Shown here in pieces: positions 25,068 through 33,080 of a stretch of 64,000 nucleotides of DNA. The notes under the pieces were generated by a model. It worked only from the letters and a program-made list of their open reading frames with translations. It did no database searches and was not told the origin of the DNA. Location of the stretch: assembly GCF_002796975.1 (NCBI RefSeq), contig NZ_PEKV01000002.1, positions 103,358 through 167,357 of the forward strand. The letters run 5' to 3'. The position numbers were made by a program, and so were the translations under genes. The stretch comes from Ferrovibrio sp. (GTDB taxonomy: Bacteria; Pseudomonadota; Alphaproteobacteria; Ferrovibrionales; Ferrovibrionaceae). Positions within the stretch are counted from its first letter, which is position 1. Every line of letters starts with the position of its first letter.

Positions 25068-25487
25068 TCAGTCCATGGCCGGGCGCGAGCGCATGTTCTT
25101 GACCCCCGACCGCTTGGTTTTCGACTCCAGCCGGCGCTTCTTCGACCCCAGCGTCGGCCGCGTCGCCCGGCGCACCTTGGGCACCACGGCCGCGGCACGG
25201 ATCAGGGTCAGCAGCCGCTCGATCGCATCCTCGCGGTTGCGCTCCTGGCTGCGATGCTCCTGCGCGGTCATCACCAGCACGCCATCCAGGGTCAGCCGGT
25301 TGCCGGCCAGCTTTTCCAGCCGGGCCCGCACGTCGTCGCTGTAGGCCTGCGACTGCCGCACGTCGAACCGCAGCTGCACGGCACTCGACACCTTGTTCAC
25401 ATGCTGGCCGCCCGGGCCCGAAGCGCGGATGAAACTGATCTCGATTTCGCGCGGATCGAGGCTGATGCGGCCGGTGACGCGGATCAT
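25068..25487 (-). CDS. arfB: Alternative ribosome-rescue factor ArfB (YaeJ-type peptidyl-tRNA hydrolase)
   Basis: A 139-residue class I release-factor homologue without a codon-recognition domain. The GGQ motif sits at residues 26-28 within SFIRASGPGGQHVNKVSSA. A basic C-terminal tail (SKKRRLESKTKRSGVKNMRS) follows, which in ArfB enters the empty mRNA channel of stalled ribosomes. It hydrolyses peptidyl-tRNA on non-stop complexes. The start at MIRVTGRISL is chosen because family members begin there; the frame opens at 25517. It lies just upstream of the LpxR-like gene on the same strand, with the phased repeat region before it. Confidence 0.93.
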   Translation of the reverse strand: MIRVTGRISLDPREIEISFIRASGPGGQHVNKVSSAVQLRFDVRQSQAYSDDVRARLEKLAGNRLTLDGVLVMTAQEHRSQERNREDAIERLLTLIRAAAVVPKVRRATRPTLGSKKRRLESKTKRSGVKNMRSRPAMD

Positions 25488-25598
25488 GGCGCCGCCTCCG
25501 CCGGGGCGCGGCGGCAACGAAACCCTGCTGAACTGAAAACCCCCGCCATTTTCGCCTTTTTCCGCACTTTTCCGGGTTTATTTCATGTCGAGAACCTG

Positions 25599-25687
25599 CT
25601 TATTTGAGCTTATAGCAGGCTTATTTTGTCTTATACGAGCTTGTTTTGCCTTGTTACCGCGCCTGTCTGGCCTTGTAGCGGGCCTAT
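25599..25687. repeat. Nine CYTRT pentamers at helical spacing upstream of arfB
   Basis: CTTAT or a close variant (CTTGT, CCTGT, CCTAT) begins at 25599, 25609, 25620, 25630, 25640, 25650, 25662, 25672 and 25683. Gaps are 10, 11, 10, 10, 10, 12, 10 and 11 bp, mean 10.5, so all copies fall on one face of the helix. The spacer bases vary, so this is not a simple tandem duplication. It fills the gap between arfB and the preceding HTH-like gene and may be a multi-site protein target. Confidence 0.6.
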
Positions 25688-25769
25688 ACGGCGTGAAGCA
25701 CAAATTTTCCTTGAGAATCAGCGACCTATCGCTCGGAACATTATAGCAACCCGGCGGCCCGCAGGCAAG

Positions 25770-26609
25770 TCAGGCTTTGCGGAGGAAGTCGCGCAGTTCC
25801 TCGTAGATCCGCTTGCTCATCGCGTCGGCGCCATTGAGCATCAGGCCGAGCTGGGTACGGTTGAGGCCAAGCTGCTGCGCCAGTTCGTCCATCGTCATCT
25901 TCGATTCGGCACAGGCCTCGGCCACCGCCTGTACCGACATGCCGTCGGCGTAATAGCGGCCGTAGACCACTTTCACCTTCAGTTCGGTCGGCCTGCGCTT
26001 CTGCGTGACGGCGCCAGAGATACTACTGGCGATCTCGCCCGGCGCACGCAGGCGCGGCTGCATCGTCGTGGGGGCCGCCGGTTCGTCGCGGCTCTGCTGC
26101 ATCGCCTCAGCCAGCAGATCGGGCAGCGAACTGCTCTTGCCGATCACGTTATCCAGCAGGCGGCGCACGGTATCGACCAGTTCGGTCTGCAGTTTCGGCA
26201 GGCTGTGCTGCTCGCCGAAGCGGTCGTGGAACACGGCGATGTCGGTCAGCCGGTCGCGCCGGCGCTGCAGGAAATCGCGGCTGCCGAACGGCATGCTGCG
26301 GCCCTTCTCGCCGACCTGCAGGATGAAAATGCGCGTGGCGTTGACTTCGACGATGCAGACCTGCCAGCGCAGGTTCACCAGATTATGGGCAAGCTTGTCG
26401 CGCCGTGCGGCTTCGAACAGCGGCAGCTGGTCTTCCACCAGGTCGACCAGCACATAGAACTTGTCGATCTCGTCGATATAGCCGCGGAAGCTGTCGAAGC
26501 TGGCGGCAAAGCGATCCGGTTCAGCCATCTTGCGAATGATGGCCACTCCATGCAGCTCCGCCTTGTTAAGCAGGTCGTTAAGCTGGGCGATTTTGGTCGA
26601 CGCAGGCAT
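25770..26609 (-). CDS. Hypothetical protein with C-terminal HTH-like segment
   Basis: A 279-residue soluble protein. The N-terminal ~150 residues are helical and charged (KFYVLVDLVEDQLPLFEAAR; LRWQVCIVEVNATRIFILQV) without a recognised domain. The middle is a low-complexity linker (EPAAPTTMQPRLRAPGE). The last 45 residues (MTMDELAQQLGLNRTQLGLM followed by NGADAMSKRIYEELRDFL) have the shape of an XRE-type helix-turn-helix. A regulator role is therefore plausible but not established. A near-consensus promoter precedes it, and the phased repeat lies directly beyond its 3' end. Confidence 0.65.
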   Translation of the reverse strand: MPASTKIAQLNDLLNKAELHGVAIIRKMAEPDRFAASFDSFRGYIDEIDKFYVLVDLVEDQLPLFEAARRDKLAHNLVNLRWQVCIVEVNATRIFILQVGEKGRSMPFGSRDFLQRRRDRLTDIAVFHDRFGEQHSLPKLQTELVDTVRRLLDNVIGKSSSLPDLLAEAMQQSRDEPAAPTTMQPRLRAPGEIASSISGAVTQKRRPTELKVKVVYGRYYADGMSVQAVAEACAESKMTMDELAQQLGLNRTQLGLMLNGADAMSKRIYEELRDFLRKA

Positions 26610-26629
26610 CGGCTGTAATCTCTATAGGG

Positions 26630-26659
26630 ATTATATGGCAGAGCCTCGCCGGACGGCAA
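26630..26659 (-). promoter_or_regulatory. Promoter of the HTH-like hypothetical gene
   Basis: Reading the minus strand, TTGCCG (26654-26659) and a perfect TATAAT (26630-26635) are 18 bp apart, with the ATG about 20 bp beyond the -10. A consensus TATAAT is rare in this GC-rich DNA. Confidence 0.5.
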
Positions 26660-26892
26660 TCTGGAATGGATTAAGAATTGAAACCGAATCGGACAAAATC
26701 TTCGCTAAACGCTGCGAAAATCTGACGAAGTGTGATGGCCGGTGGGAGAGTACAACCTACAGCCCCGTACCGGCATGCCTGTACGCCACGATCATCGAAA
26801 TGAGCGTGGTGGTTCCCTCCCCGGTTTCCGGATCGGAACACCGCTACAAATACCGGCTCTGCTGCGGCCGGGACGTCGCGACCCGCGTCTGC

Positions 26893-29160
26893 TCAGGCGG
26901 TGACTGTCACGCCGCTGCGCGCGCCCCGGCGCCACAGGCCGAGGACAACGACCTGCCACGCCAGAGCAATCGCGCCGACGATGAACACCACGTCGCCGAA
27001 GGTGCGAACCCAGCGCAGGGTTTCCAGGAAATCCTGCTGCAGGAATGTGTCGCTGCGCGCATACCACATTCCGGTCGTGACACTCGCCTCGAACTGGAAC
27101 ATTCCGACCGGCAGCAGGCTGGTGAAAATCATCAGCACCAGCCCCGCATTGAGGCCCCAGAAGCCGACCCGCATCAGCCGCTCGTTGAGCATGATTTCGG
27201 GCCGGATGTAGCGCATGACCAGCAGCACGAAGCCCAAAGCCAGGAAGCCATAGACCCCGAACAACGCCGCATGAGCATGAACCGCGGTGGTATTGAGTCC
27301 CTGGAGATAGAAGAGCGCAACCGGCGTGTTGATCATGAAGCCGAAAACGCCGGCGCCGAGCATGTTCCAGAAGGCGACCGCGACGAAGCAGAACAATGGC
27401 CAGCGGAGCGCGCGCATCCATGGCGCCCGGTTTCGCAGGCTCCAATGTTCCCACGCCTCGTAGCCAAGGACGACGAGGGGCACGACCTCAAGTGCGCTGA
27501 ATGCCGCGCCGACCGCCATGACCGGGGTCGTCGTTCCCGAGAAGTAGAGGTGGTGGAAGGTTCCCGGCACGCCACCGATCATGAATAGCGACGCGGAAGC
27601 GAGGCTCGCCGCGGTTGCCACCCGCTTCGACACCAGCCCCATCGACGCAAAAACGAAGGCTATCGCCGCAGTGGCGAACACTTCAAAAATACCCTCGACC
27701 CACAGGTGAACGACCCACCAGCGCCAATATTCCATGATCGTGATATGCGTGCGTTCGCCATAGAAAAGGCCGGTGCCGTAAAAGAGGCCGATCGCGATGG
27801 TGGAGACCGTGAGCAAGGCGAGCAGATTTTTGTCGCCCGTTCCGTTGCGCAGCGCGGGCAGCATGCAGCGAAGCATCAGCACCAGCCAGAAGAGCAGCCC
27901 GCCGAAGAGCGCGATCTGCCACAGGCGGCCAAGGTCGAGATACTCATATCCCTGATGGCCCAGCCAGAAGCGAAGTCCATCCGGCATGACCTGCGCGATG
28001 GCCAAGTAATTGCCGATGAACGACCCGGCCACGACCAGGATCAGCGCCCAGAAGAGGATATCGACCCCCAGCTTTTGAAATTTCGGGTCGCCGCCATGAA
28101 TGACCGGCGCGAGGAACAGCCCCGCAGCAAGAAACGCCGTCGCAATCCACATCACGGCGCTTTGAATATGCCAGGTCCGGGTGAGTGCATAGGGAAACCA
28201 CTGCGACACGTCGACGCCGTAGAAGCCCTGCCCCTCGATTGTGTAATGCGCGGTAAAGCCTCCGAGGAAGACCTGGAAAATAAACAGAGCCAGCACGACG
28301 AACAGATATTTCCCGAGACCGCGTTGCGACGGCGTCAGCGCGGTTACGGTCAGCGGATCGCGTTCCGCCGCAACCAGCGGCGTGTCGTCGTGGCGACGCA
28401 GAAATGCCCAGCCCCAGATCAGTGTCCCGATCCCTGCGATCAGGATGACGACGCATGCGAGCGACCAGAGGATATTCTCCGGCGTCGGCTGGTTGCCGAT
28501 GAGCGGTTCGGGAGGCCAGTTATTCGTATAGGTCGCAGTGGTTCCCGGCCGTTGGGTCGAGGCTGCCCAGGCGGTCCAGAAGAAGAAATCGGTCAGCTTC
28601 TGTCTCTTCTCGGCGCTTGGGAGTGTGTCTTCCTTCATCGCATAATTGTCGCGCATCGCGCGCAATGCGGGATCGCTGCCATAGAGCCGGACGTAATGAT
28701 CGGCGACCAGTGCGATGGCGCGGGCGCGGCGGTCCGATACGGTGACGATGCCGGTGACCGGATCGGCGCTGTTCCGCCGGTATTCCTCTTTCAGCCGGTA
28801 GGTCAGCGACGCCTTCTGCTCGATATCGAGAGCGTCGAATGCCTTGCCATAGCTCTCCTGTGCGGCGAGACCAAGCCAGGCGACCAGTTCGCGGTGCAGC
28901 CAGTCGGCCGACCAGTCGGGTGCCTGATAGGCCCCATGCCCCCAGACCGAACCGAGCTGCATGCCGCCCGTACTCTGCCACGCCGCCTGCCCCGCCAGGA
29001 TGTCATCGCCGGTCATCAGCACGTTGCCGGACGCCGTGACCACCTGAGCCGGGATCGGCGGTACCTCGCGATAGATCTCTCTGCCCGATATGCCCAGAAT
29101 GGCGAAAGTTACGACCAGGACTGCGATCAATACCAACCAAAGCTTGCGGTATTCGTTCAT
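26893..29160 (-). CDS. norB: Quinol-dependent nitric oxide reductase (qNOR), large single subunit
   Basis: A 755-residue inner-membrane enzyme reducing NO to N2O. One N-terminal helix (LWLVLIAVLVVTFAILGISG) and a ~180-residue periplasmic domain lacking a haem-binding CxxCH mark the quinol-dependent single-subunit type. The catalytic haem-copper-oxidase fold with about 12 more helices follows (TRTWHIQSAVMWIATAFLAA; YWRWWVVHLWVEGIFEVFAT; GTFHHLYFSG; TTAVHAHAALFGVYGFLALG), with His ligands visible. AGGGGG before ATG 29160 fixes the start; a longer frame opens at 29232. No norC, norD, norQ or nitrite reductase lies nearby, so NO detoxification is more likely than full denitrification. Confidence 0.93.
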   Translation of the reverse strand: MNEYRKLWLVLIAVLVVTFAILGISGREIYREVPPIPAQVVTASGNVLMTGDDILAGQAAWQSTGGMQLGSVWGHGAYQAPDWSADWLHRELVAWLGLAAQESYGKAFDALDIEQKASLTYRLKEEYRRNSADPVTGIVTVSDRRARAIALVADHYVRLYGSDPALRAMRDNYAMKEDTLPSAEKRQKLTDFFFWTAWAASTQRPGTTATYTNNWPPEPLIGNQPTPENILWSLACVVILIAGIGTLIWGWAFLRRHDDTPLVAAERDPLTVTALTPSQRGLGKYLFVVLALFIFQVFLGGFTAHYTIEGQGFYGVDVSQWFPYALTRTWHIQSAVMWIATAFLAAGLFLAPVIHGGDPKFQKLGVDILFWALILVVAGSFIGNYLAIAQVMPDGLRFWLGHQGYEYLDLGRLWQIALFGGLLFWLVLMLRCMLPALRNGTGDKNLLALLTVSTIAIGLFYGTGLFYGERTHITIMEYWRWWVVHLWVEGIFEVFATAAIAFVFASMGLVSKRVATAASLASASLFMIGGVPGTFHHLYFSGTTTPVMAVGAAFSALEVVPLVVLGYEAWEHWSLRNRAPWMRALRWPLFCFVAVAFWNMLGAGVFGFMINTPVALFYLQGLNTTAVHAHAALFGVYGFLALGFVLLVMRYIRPEIMLNERLMRVGFWGLNAGLVLMIFTSLLPVGMFQFEASVTTGMWYARSDTFLQQDFLETLRWVRTFGDVVFIVGAIALAWQVVVLGLWRRGARSGVTVTA

Positions 29161-29260
29161 AACAGCCCCCTGTTTTTCAAAACCGGTAATTTTAGGGATC
29201 GCGCGGTCGCGGCGGAATGTGCCTGCCAGCACCGCAGTTCCAGCGGCGGGAGGCCCTGAA

Positions 29261-29274
29261 CTTTCCTGGGAAAG
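29261..29274. promoter_or_regulatory. Palindrome CTTTCCTGGGAAAG upstream of norB
   Basis: A 6-2-6 inverted repeat about 100 bp upstream of the norB ATG, between norB and the 3' end of tRNA-Glu. It does not match the FNR/NnrR or NsrR sites I know. It is a candidate regulator site for norB or a structure on the tRNA trailer. Confidence 0.35.
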
Positions 29275-29343
29275 GCTCTAAGCGAGTCAGGTTTGGTGCG
29301 ATTACAATGCCTTAATAGGCTTGGCCCGTCCAGCTAAGTTAGC

Positions 29344-29419
29344 TGGCGACCCCAACGGGAGTCGAACCCGTGTCTTCACCGTGAAAGGGTGACGTCCTAG
29401 GCCTCTAGACGATGGGGTC
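29344..29419 (-). tRNA. tRNA-Glu (anticodon TTC), CCA encoded
   Basis: Read on the minus strand, the acceptor stem pairs GACCCCA with TGGGGTC, the anticodon loop CTTTCAC carries TTC, and the T arm is ACGGGTTCGACTCCCGT. The discriminator is G and CCA is encoded at 29346-29344. It lies upstream of norB on the same strand. tRNA genes are common integration sites, but no duplicated tRNA end was noticed nearby. Confidence 0.97.
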
Positions 29420-29455
29420 GGCCTGTGGCTGGCCGAATCAAATGACCCGGCAGCA

Positions 29456-29473
29456 GCATCGGTTGCCCGATGC
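29456..29473. repeat. Short inverted repeat in the tRNA-Glu/gntR intergenic region
   Basis: GCATCGG (29456-29462) and CCGATGC (29467-29473) flank a 4-base loop about 40 bp before the tRNA-Glu 5' end. No T-run is attached. The rest of the 29420-29667 gap shows no gene. Confidence 0.3.
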
Positions 29474-29667
29474 GAGGCGCTGTGTAGCGGTAACCCTTCC
29501 ACAAATCAATAGCCGCTCCGGGCTTCTCATCCGCGCATTCTCTGCCCGCAGCCCACCCCCAGCGGAGCCGGGCCATGGAGGCCGCGAACCTCCCCGAACC
29601 AATTTCTGAAATGGTCCGTCGCTCGGGCACCAAAAATGACCGAAGAGGCAGCAAAATGCGTGTTTAT

Positions 29668-29697
29668 TTGGCAATTAAAGCAAAGAATTCGTATTGT
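29668..29697 (+). promoter_or_regulatory. Candidate gntR promoter
   Basis: TTGGCA (29668-29673) and TATTGT (29692-29697) are 18 bp apart within an AT-rich stretch. Predicted transcription start falls at about 29704, on the left arm of the palindrome at 29703-29720. Confidence 0.4.
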
Positions 29698-29702
29698 CGT
29701 AG

Positions 29703-29720
29703 CTAAACCATTGGGTTTAG
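29703..29720. promoter_or_regulatory. Probable GntR operator CTAAACC-N4-GGTTTAG
   Basis: A perfect 7-bp inverted repeat with a 4-base centre lies 10 bp before the gntR ATG, overlapping the predicted transcription start. Its size and position suit an autoregulating FadR-type dimer, which would also control the peptide operon downstream. Confidence 0.6.
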
Positions 29721-29730
29721 GTTCGACGCC

Positions 29731-30501
29731 ATGAACGATATGTCGCCCCCTGCCCCCCCGCGTGTCTCCACGGCTGCCGAAGCCCTGGGCGTGCTGCGCA
29801 AACTGCTGATCGAACACGCCCCGCATCCTGAAACGCCGCTGCCGACCGAGCGCGATCTCTCTGCCCGCATGGGCGTGAGTCGCCGCGTGATCCGCCAGGC
29901 GCTGGCCGAACTGGAAGCCGAGGGCAAGATCTGGCGCCGCCAGGGCAAGGGCACCTTCATCGGTCCCGCCCCGGCCGCCTCGGCGCCCAGCTTGAGCCGT
30001 CTCGCCAGCCGCACGAATTTCTACGAGATCATGGAAGTGCGCCTGCATATCGAGCCGAGCATGGCGCAGCTGGCGGCACATCGCGCCAGCGCCGACCAGA
30101 TCGCGATGATCCGCCGCCTCGCCGAACGCATCGCCACCGCCAGCATCGACACCGAGCCGGCGACACTGGAACGCTGGGACAGCGCGTTTCATCGCAGCCT
30201 GGCCGAAGCCGCCGGCAACCGCCTGCTGCTCGACCTGTTCGAGGTGATCGACAAGATCCGCAACGACACCTCGTGGCAGAGCATGCGCGCCCGTGCCCGC
30301 ACGCCCGATGGCAAGACCCGCTCGGCGCAGCAGCATCTGGCGATTGCCGAAGCGATTGCCGCGCGCGACGGCAACCAGGCGGCGCAGATCATGCGCGCGC
30401 ATATCGCCACGCATCAGGAAGCCCTGCTGAAGGCGATGAACCACGCGCCGGGCGGTTCGGTCGCCCAGCCAGCCGCCATGCCGGCGACGGCTGCGGAATA
30501 A
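29731..30501 (+). CDS. GntR-family regulator, FadR/FCD subfamily
   Basis: A 256-residue regulator. The N-terminal winged helix contains LPTERDLSARMGVSRRVIRQ and ALAELEAEGKIWRRQGKGTF. The FCD ligand domain (residues about 95-235) has FYEIMEVRLHIEPSMAQLAA, WDSAFHRSLAEAAGNRLLLD and QHLAIAEAIAARDGNQAAQI, with the Asp and His residues that usually coordinate a metal. FCD regulators sense small carboxylates or amino acids. It heads the GGT-DUF1028-ABC operon in the same direction, and a palindrome overlaps its own start region. Confidence 0.92.
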   Translation: MNDMSPPAPPRVSTAAEALGVLRKLLIEHAPHPETPLPTERDLSARMGVSRRVIRQALAELEAEGKIWRRQGKGTFIGPAPAASAPSLSRLASRTNFYEIMEVRLHIEPSMAQLAAHRASADQIAMIRRLAERIATASIDTEPATLERWDSAFHRSLAEAAGNRLLLDLFEVIDKIRNDTSWQSMRARARTPDGKTRSAQQHLAIAEAIAARDGNQAAQIMRAHIATHQEALLKAMNHAPGGSVAQPAAMPATAAE

Positions 30502-30544
30502 TGCACAGCGCTTGTCTCTTCCTTTTTCTGTTCCGGATCGTGCC

Positions 30545-32365
30545 ATGACAGTTCCTTTCGCCTTCACCACCCGTCCCGAGATCAAGGGCAATTTCGGTGT
30601 CGTCGCCACCACGCACTGGATCGCCTCGTCCACGGCGATGGGCGTGCTGGAGCGCGGCGGCAATGCGTTTGACGCCGCCGTCACCGCCGCCTTCGTGCTG
30701 CATATGGTCGAGCCGCATCTGAATGGCGCCGGCGGCGACCTGCCGGCTTTGCTGTGGAGCGCGAAAAAGCAGAAGATCGAAGTGCTGTGCGGCCAGGGTC
30801 CGGCGCCGGAGAAAGCCAGCATCGCGCATTTCAAGTCGCTCGGCCTCGACCTGATCCCCGGCTCCGGGCTTCTCGCCCCCTGCGTGCCCGGCGCGGTGGA
30901 TGGCTGGCTGCTGATGCTGCGCGACTACGGCACCATCGATATCGCCGATGCGCTGGCGCCCGCCATTCATTATGCCGAGATCGGTGCGCCGCTAGTGCCG
31001 CGCGTGATCGACACGATTGCCACCGTGCAGAAGCTGTTCCAGGACGAATGGAAGACGTCTGCCGCACTGTGGCTCGATAAGACCGGCGCGCTGCCGAAGC
31101 CCTATGCGCTGTTCAGGCAGCCGGGGCTGGCTGCCACCTATCGCAAGCTGGTCGCCGCCGGTGCGGGCAGCCGCGAGCAGCGCATCGAAGCCGCGCGCAA
31201 AGCCTGGCGCGAAGGTTTTGTCGCCGAGGCCATCGACAAATATGTCGCCAATACGGAAGCCATGGATGCCTCGGGCAAGCGGCATCGCGGCGTGCTGTCG
31301 GGCAACGACATGGCGAAATGGCAGGCGCATATCGAAGCGCCGCTGACCTACGACTACCAGGACTGGACGGTGGCGAAAGCTGGCCCGTGGAGCCAGGGGC
31401 CGGCTTTCCTGCAGCAGCTCGCCATCCTGAAGCATTTCGATCTCTCGGCCATGGACCCGGCCGGGCCTGAGTTTGTGCACACGCTGGTCGAGGCGTCGAA
31501 GCTGGCCTTCGCCGACCGCGAAGCCTGGTATGGCGATCCCGACCATGTCGAGGTGCCAATGGCCGCCCTGCTGTCGGATACCTATAACGCGGCGCGTGCG
31601 AAACTCATTACCGACAAGGCCTCGCTCGAACTGCGCCCCGGCGATCCGATGGGCAAGGCGGCGAAACTGACCTCGATCAAGGCCGGTGAGGCCGGCGGTG
31701 TCGGTGTCGGCGAACCCACGGTGGGGCGTCTGGCCGGCAGCGACGGCAAGGTGACGGCGCGCGGTGCGGCCAGCGGCGATACCTGCCATATCGACGTGAT
31801 CGACAAATGGGGCAACATGGTTTCGGCCACGCCGTCAGGCGGCTGGCTGCAATCCTCGCCGCTGATCCCGGAGCTCGGTTTTTGCCTCGGCACCCGCGCG
31901 CAGATGTTCTGGCTCGAAGAGGGCCTGCCGAATTCGCTCAAGCCCGGCAAGCGCCCGCGCACGACGCTCTCTCCGTCGATGGCGCTGCGCGACGGCAAGC
32001 CGGCGCTCGCCTTCGGCACGCCGGGTGGCGACCAGCAGGACCAGTGGTCGCCGCAGTTGTTCCTGAAAGTGGTGCATCATGGCATGAACCTGCAGGAAGC
32101 CATCGACAGCCCGGCCTGGCACAGCGAGCATTTCCCCTCGTCCTTCTATCCGCGCGCCGCCAAGCCCGGCCATCTCGGCCTTGAAGGCCGTTTCCCGAAG
32201 GAGACCATCGAGGCACTGAAGGCGCGCGGCCACAAGGTCGAGGTCGGCGGCGACTGGTCGGAAGGCCGGCTCACCGCCTGTGGCACCACCGAGACGCCCG
32301 AAGGCACGCTGCTGACCGCCGGCGCCAATCCGCGCGGCATGCAGGGCTACGCGGTGGGTCGGTGA
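30545..32365 (+). CDS. Gamma-glutamyltransferase family protein, no signal peptide (YwrD-like)
   Basis: A 606-residue Ntn-hydrolase of the GGT family. Conserved parts are GGNAFDAAVTAAFVLHMVEP, HLNGAGGDLPALLW, and the autoprocessing site with catalytic Thr413 in SGDTCHIDVID, followed by SGGWLQSSPL and PRTTLSPSMALRDGKPALAF. Self-cleavage before that Thr should give two subunits. Secreted GGTs have a signal peptide; this one begins MTVPFAFTTRPEIKGNFGVV and looks cytoplasmic, like YwrD. It probably acts on imported gamma-glutamyl or related acyl-amino compounds. The true substrate is not evident; cephalosporin-acylase-like activity is a family alternative. Confidence 0.9.
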   Translation: MTVPFAFTTRPEIKGNFGVVATTHWIASSTAMGVLERGGNAFDAAVTAAFVLHMVEPHLNGAGGDLPALLWSAKKQKIEVLCGQGPAPEKASIAHFKSLGLDLIPGSGLLAPCVPGAVDGWLLMLRDYGTIDIADALAPAIHYAEIGAPLVPRVIDTIATVQKLFQDEWKTSAALWLDKTGALPKPYALFRQPGLAATYRKLVAAGAGSREQRIEAARKAWREGFVAEAIDKYVANTEAMDASGKRHRGVLSGNDMAKWQAHIEAPLTYDYQDWTVAKAGPWSQGPAFLQQLAILKHFDLSAMDPAGPEFVHTLVEASKLAFADREAWYGDPDHVEVPMAALLSDTYNAARAKLITDKASLELRPGDPMGKAAKLTSIKAGEAGGVGVGEPTVGRLAGSDGKVTARGAASGDTCHIDVIDKWGNMVSATPSGGWLQSSPLIPELGFCLGTRAQMFWLEEGLPNSLKPGKRPRTTLSPSMALRDGKPALAFGTPGGDQQDQWSPQLFLKVVHHGMNLQEAIDSPAWHSEHFPSSFYPRAAKPGHLGLEGRFPKETIEALKARGHKVEVGGDWSEGRLTACGTTETPEGTLLTAGANPRGMQGYAVGR

Positions 32366-32372
32366 ACCGCGG

Positions 32373-33080
32373 ATGACCTGGTCGATCGTCGCCCGCGATC
32401 CTGCCACCGGCACCTTCGGTGTCGCCGTTACCACAAAATTCTTCGCCGTCGGCGCCATGTGCCCGCATGCGATGAGCGGCGTGGGCGCACTGGCGACGCA
32501 GGCCTTCCTCAACCCGACCTGGGGGCCGCGCGGCTTGCGCATGCTGCGCGATGAACTGCCGGCCACCGAAGTCATGCGCTGGCTGGTGGCGTCTGACGAC
32601 GGCCGCGAGGCACGACAGCTTCATGTGGTCGACCGTGATGGCAATACGGCGGCGCATACCGGCAAGGACTGCATCGGCTGGTGCGGGCATAAAACGGGCG
32701 ACGGCTTCTCGGTCGCCGGCAACATGCTGGCCGGCGAAAGCGTAGTGAGTGCCACCTATGCCAGCTTCGCCGCCAGCACAAAGCCCTTCGCCGAACGTTT
32801 CCTCGATGCGCTGGATGCCGGCCAGGCCGAAGGCGGCGACAAGCGCGGCAAGCAGTCGGCGGCACTGATCATCCATACCGACCAGGATTATCCGGCGCTC
32901 TCTTTACGCGTCGACGATCATGCCGAGCCTCTTATGGAACTGCGTCGGCTCTATGGCGTGTCGCGCGGACGGCCGGCCGCTTTCACGAAATTCTATGCCA
33001 CGCGCGACAATCCGAGCGGCATCTGGGACCGCGCGCTGGTCGAAGCTGAAGTGGCGCGTTTAGAGGCGGAGCAGCGCTGA
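32373..33080 (+). CDS. DUF1028 family protein
   Basis: A 235-residue protein of the DUF1028 family, whose members have an Ntn-hydrolase-like fold. Typical segments are MTWSIVARDPATGTFGVAVT, TTKFFAVGAMCPHAMSGVGA, TQAFLNPTWGPRGLRML and GFSVAGNMLAGESVV. No signal peptide is present. It starts 7 bp after the GGT-like gene and overlaps the first ABC ATPase by TGATG. Its place between a GGT-like enzyme and a peptide importer suggests a role in hydrolysing the imported compound, perhaps as amidohydrolase or peptidase. No biochemical function is established for the family to my knowledge. Confidence 0.9.
   Translation: MTWSIVARDPATGTFGVAVTTKFFAVGAMCPHAMSGVGALATQAFLNPTWGPRGLRMLRDELPATEVMRWLVASDDGREARQLHVVDRDGNTAAHTGKDCIGWCGHKTGDGFSVAGNMLAGESVVSATYASFAASTKPFAERFLDALDAGQAEGGDKRGKQSAALIIHTDQDYPALSLRVDDHAEPLMELRRLYGVSRGRPAAFTKFYATRDNPSGIWDRALVEAEVARLEAEQR

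Noticed and set aside
26610..26892. Possible gene between norB and the HTH-like gene
   Set aside because: A plus-strand frame crosses the gap, but it continues as antisense into norB and its translation has no recognisable pattern.
27706..29259. Long plus-strand frame of 517 codons opposite norB
   Set aside because: Antisense shadow of a well supported nitric oxide reductase; composition is not protein-like.
29344..29419. tRNA-Glu as attachment site of an integrated element
   Set aside because: No integrase gene and no repeated tRNA end were noticed within the window, so only the gene order is suggestive.
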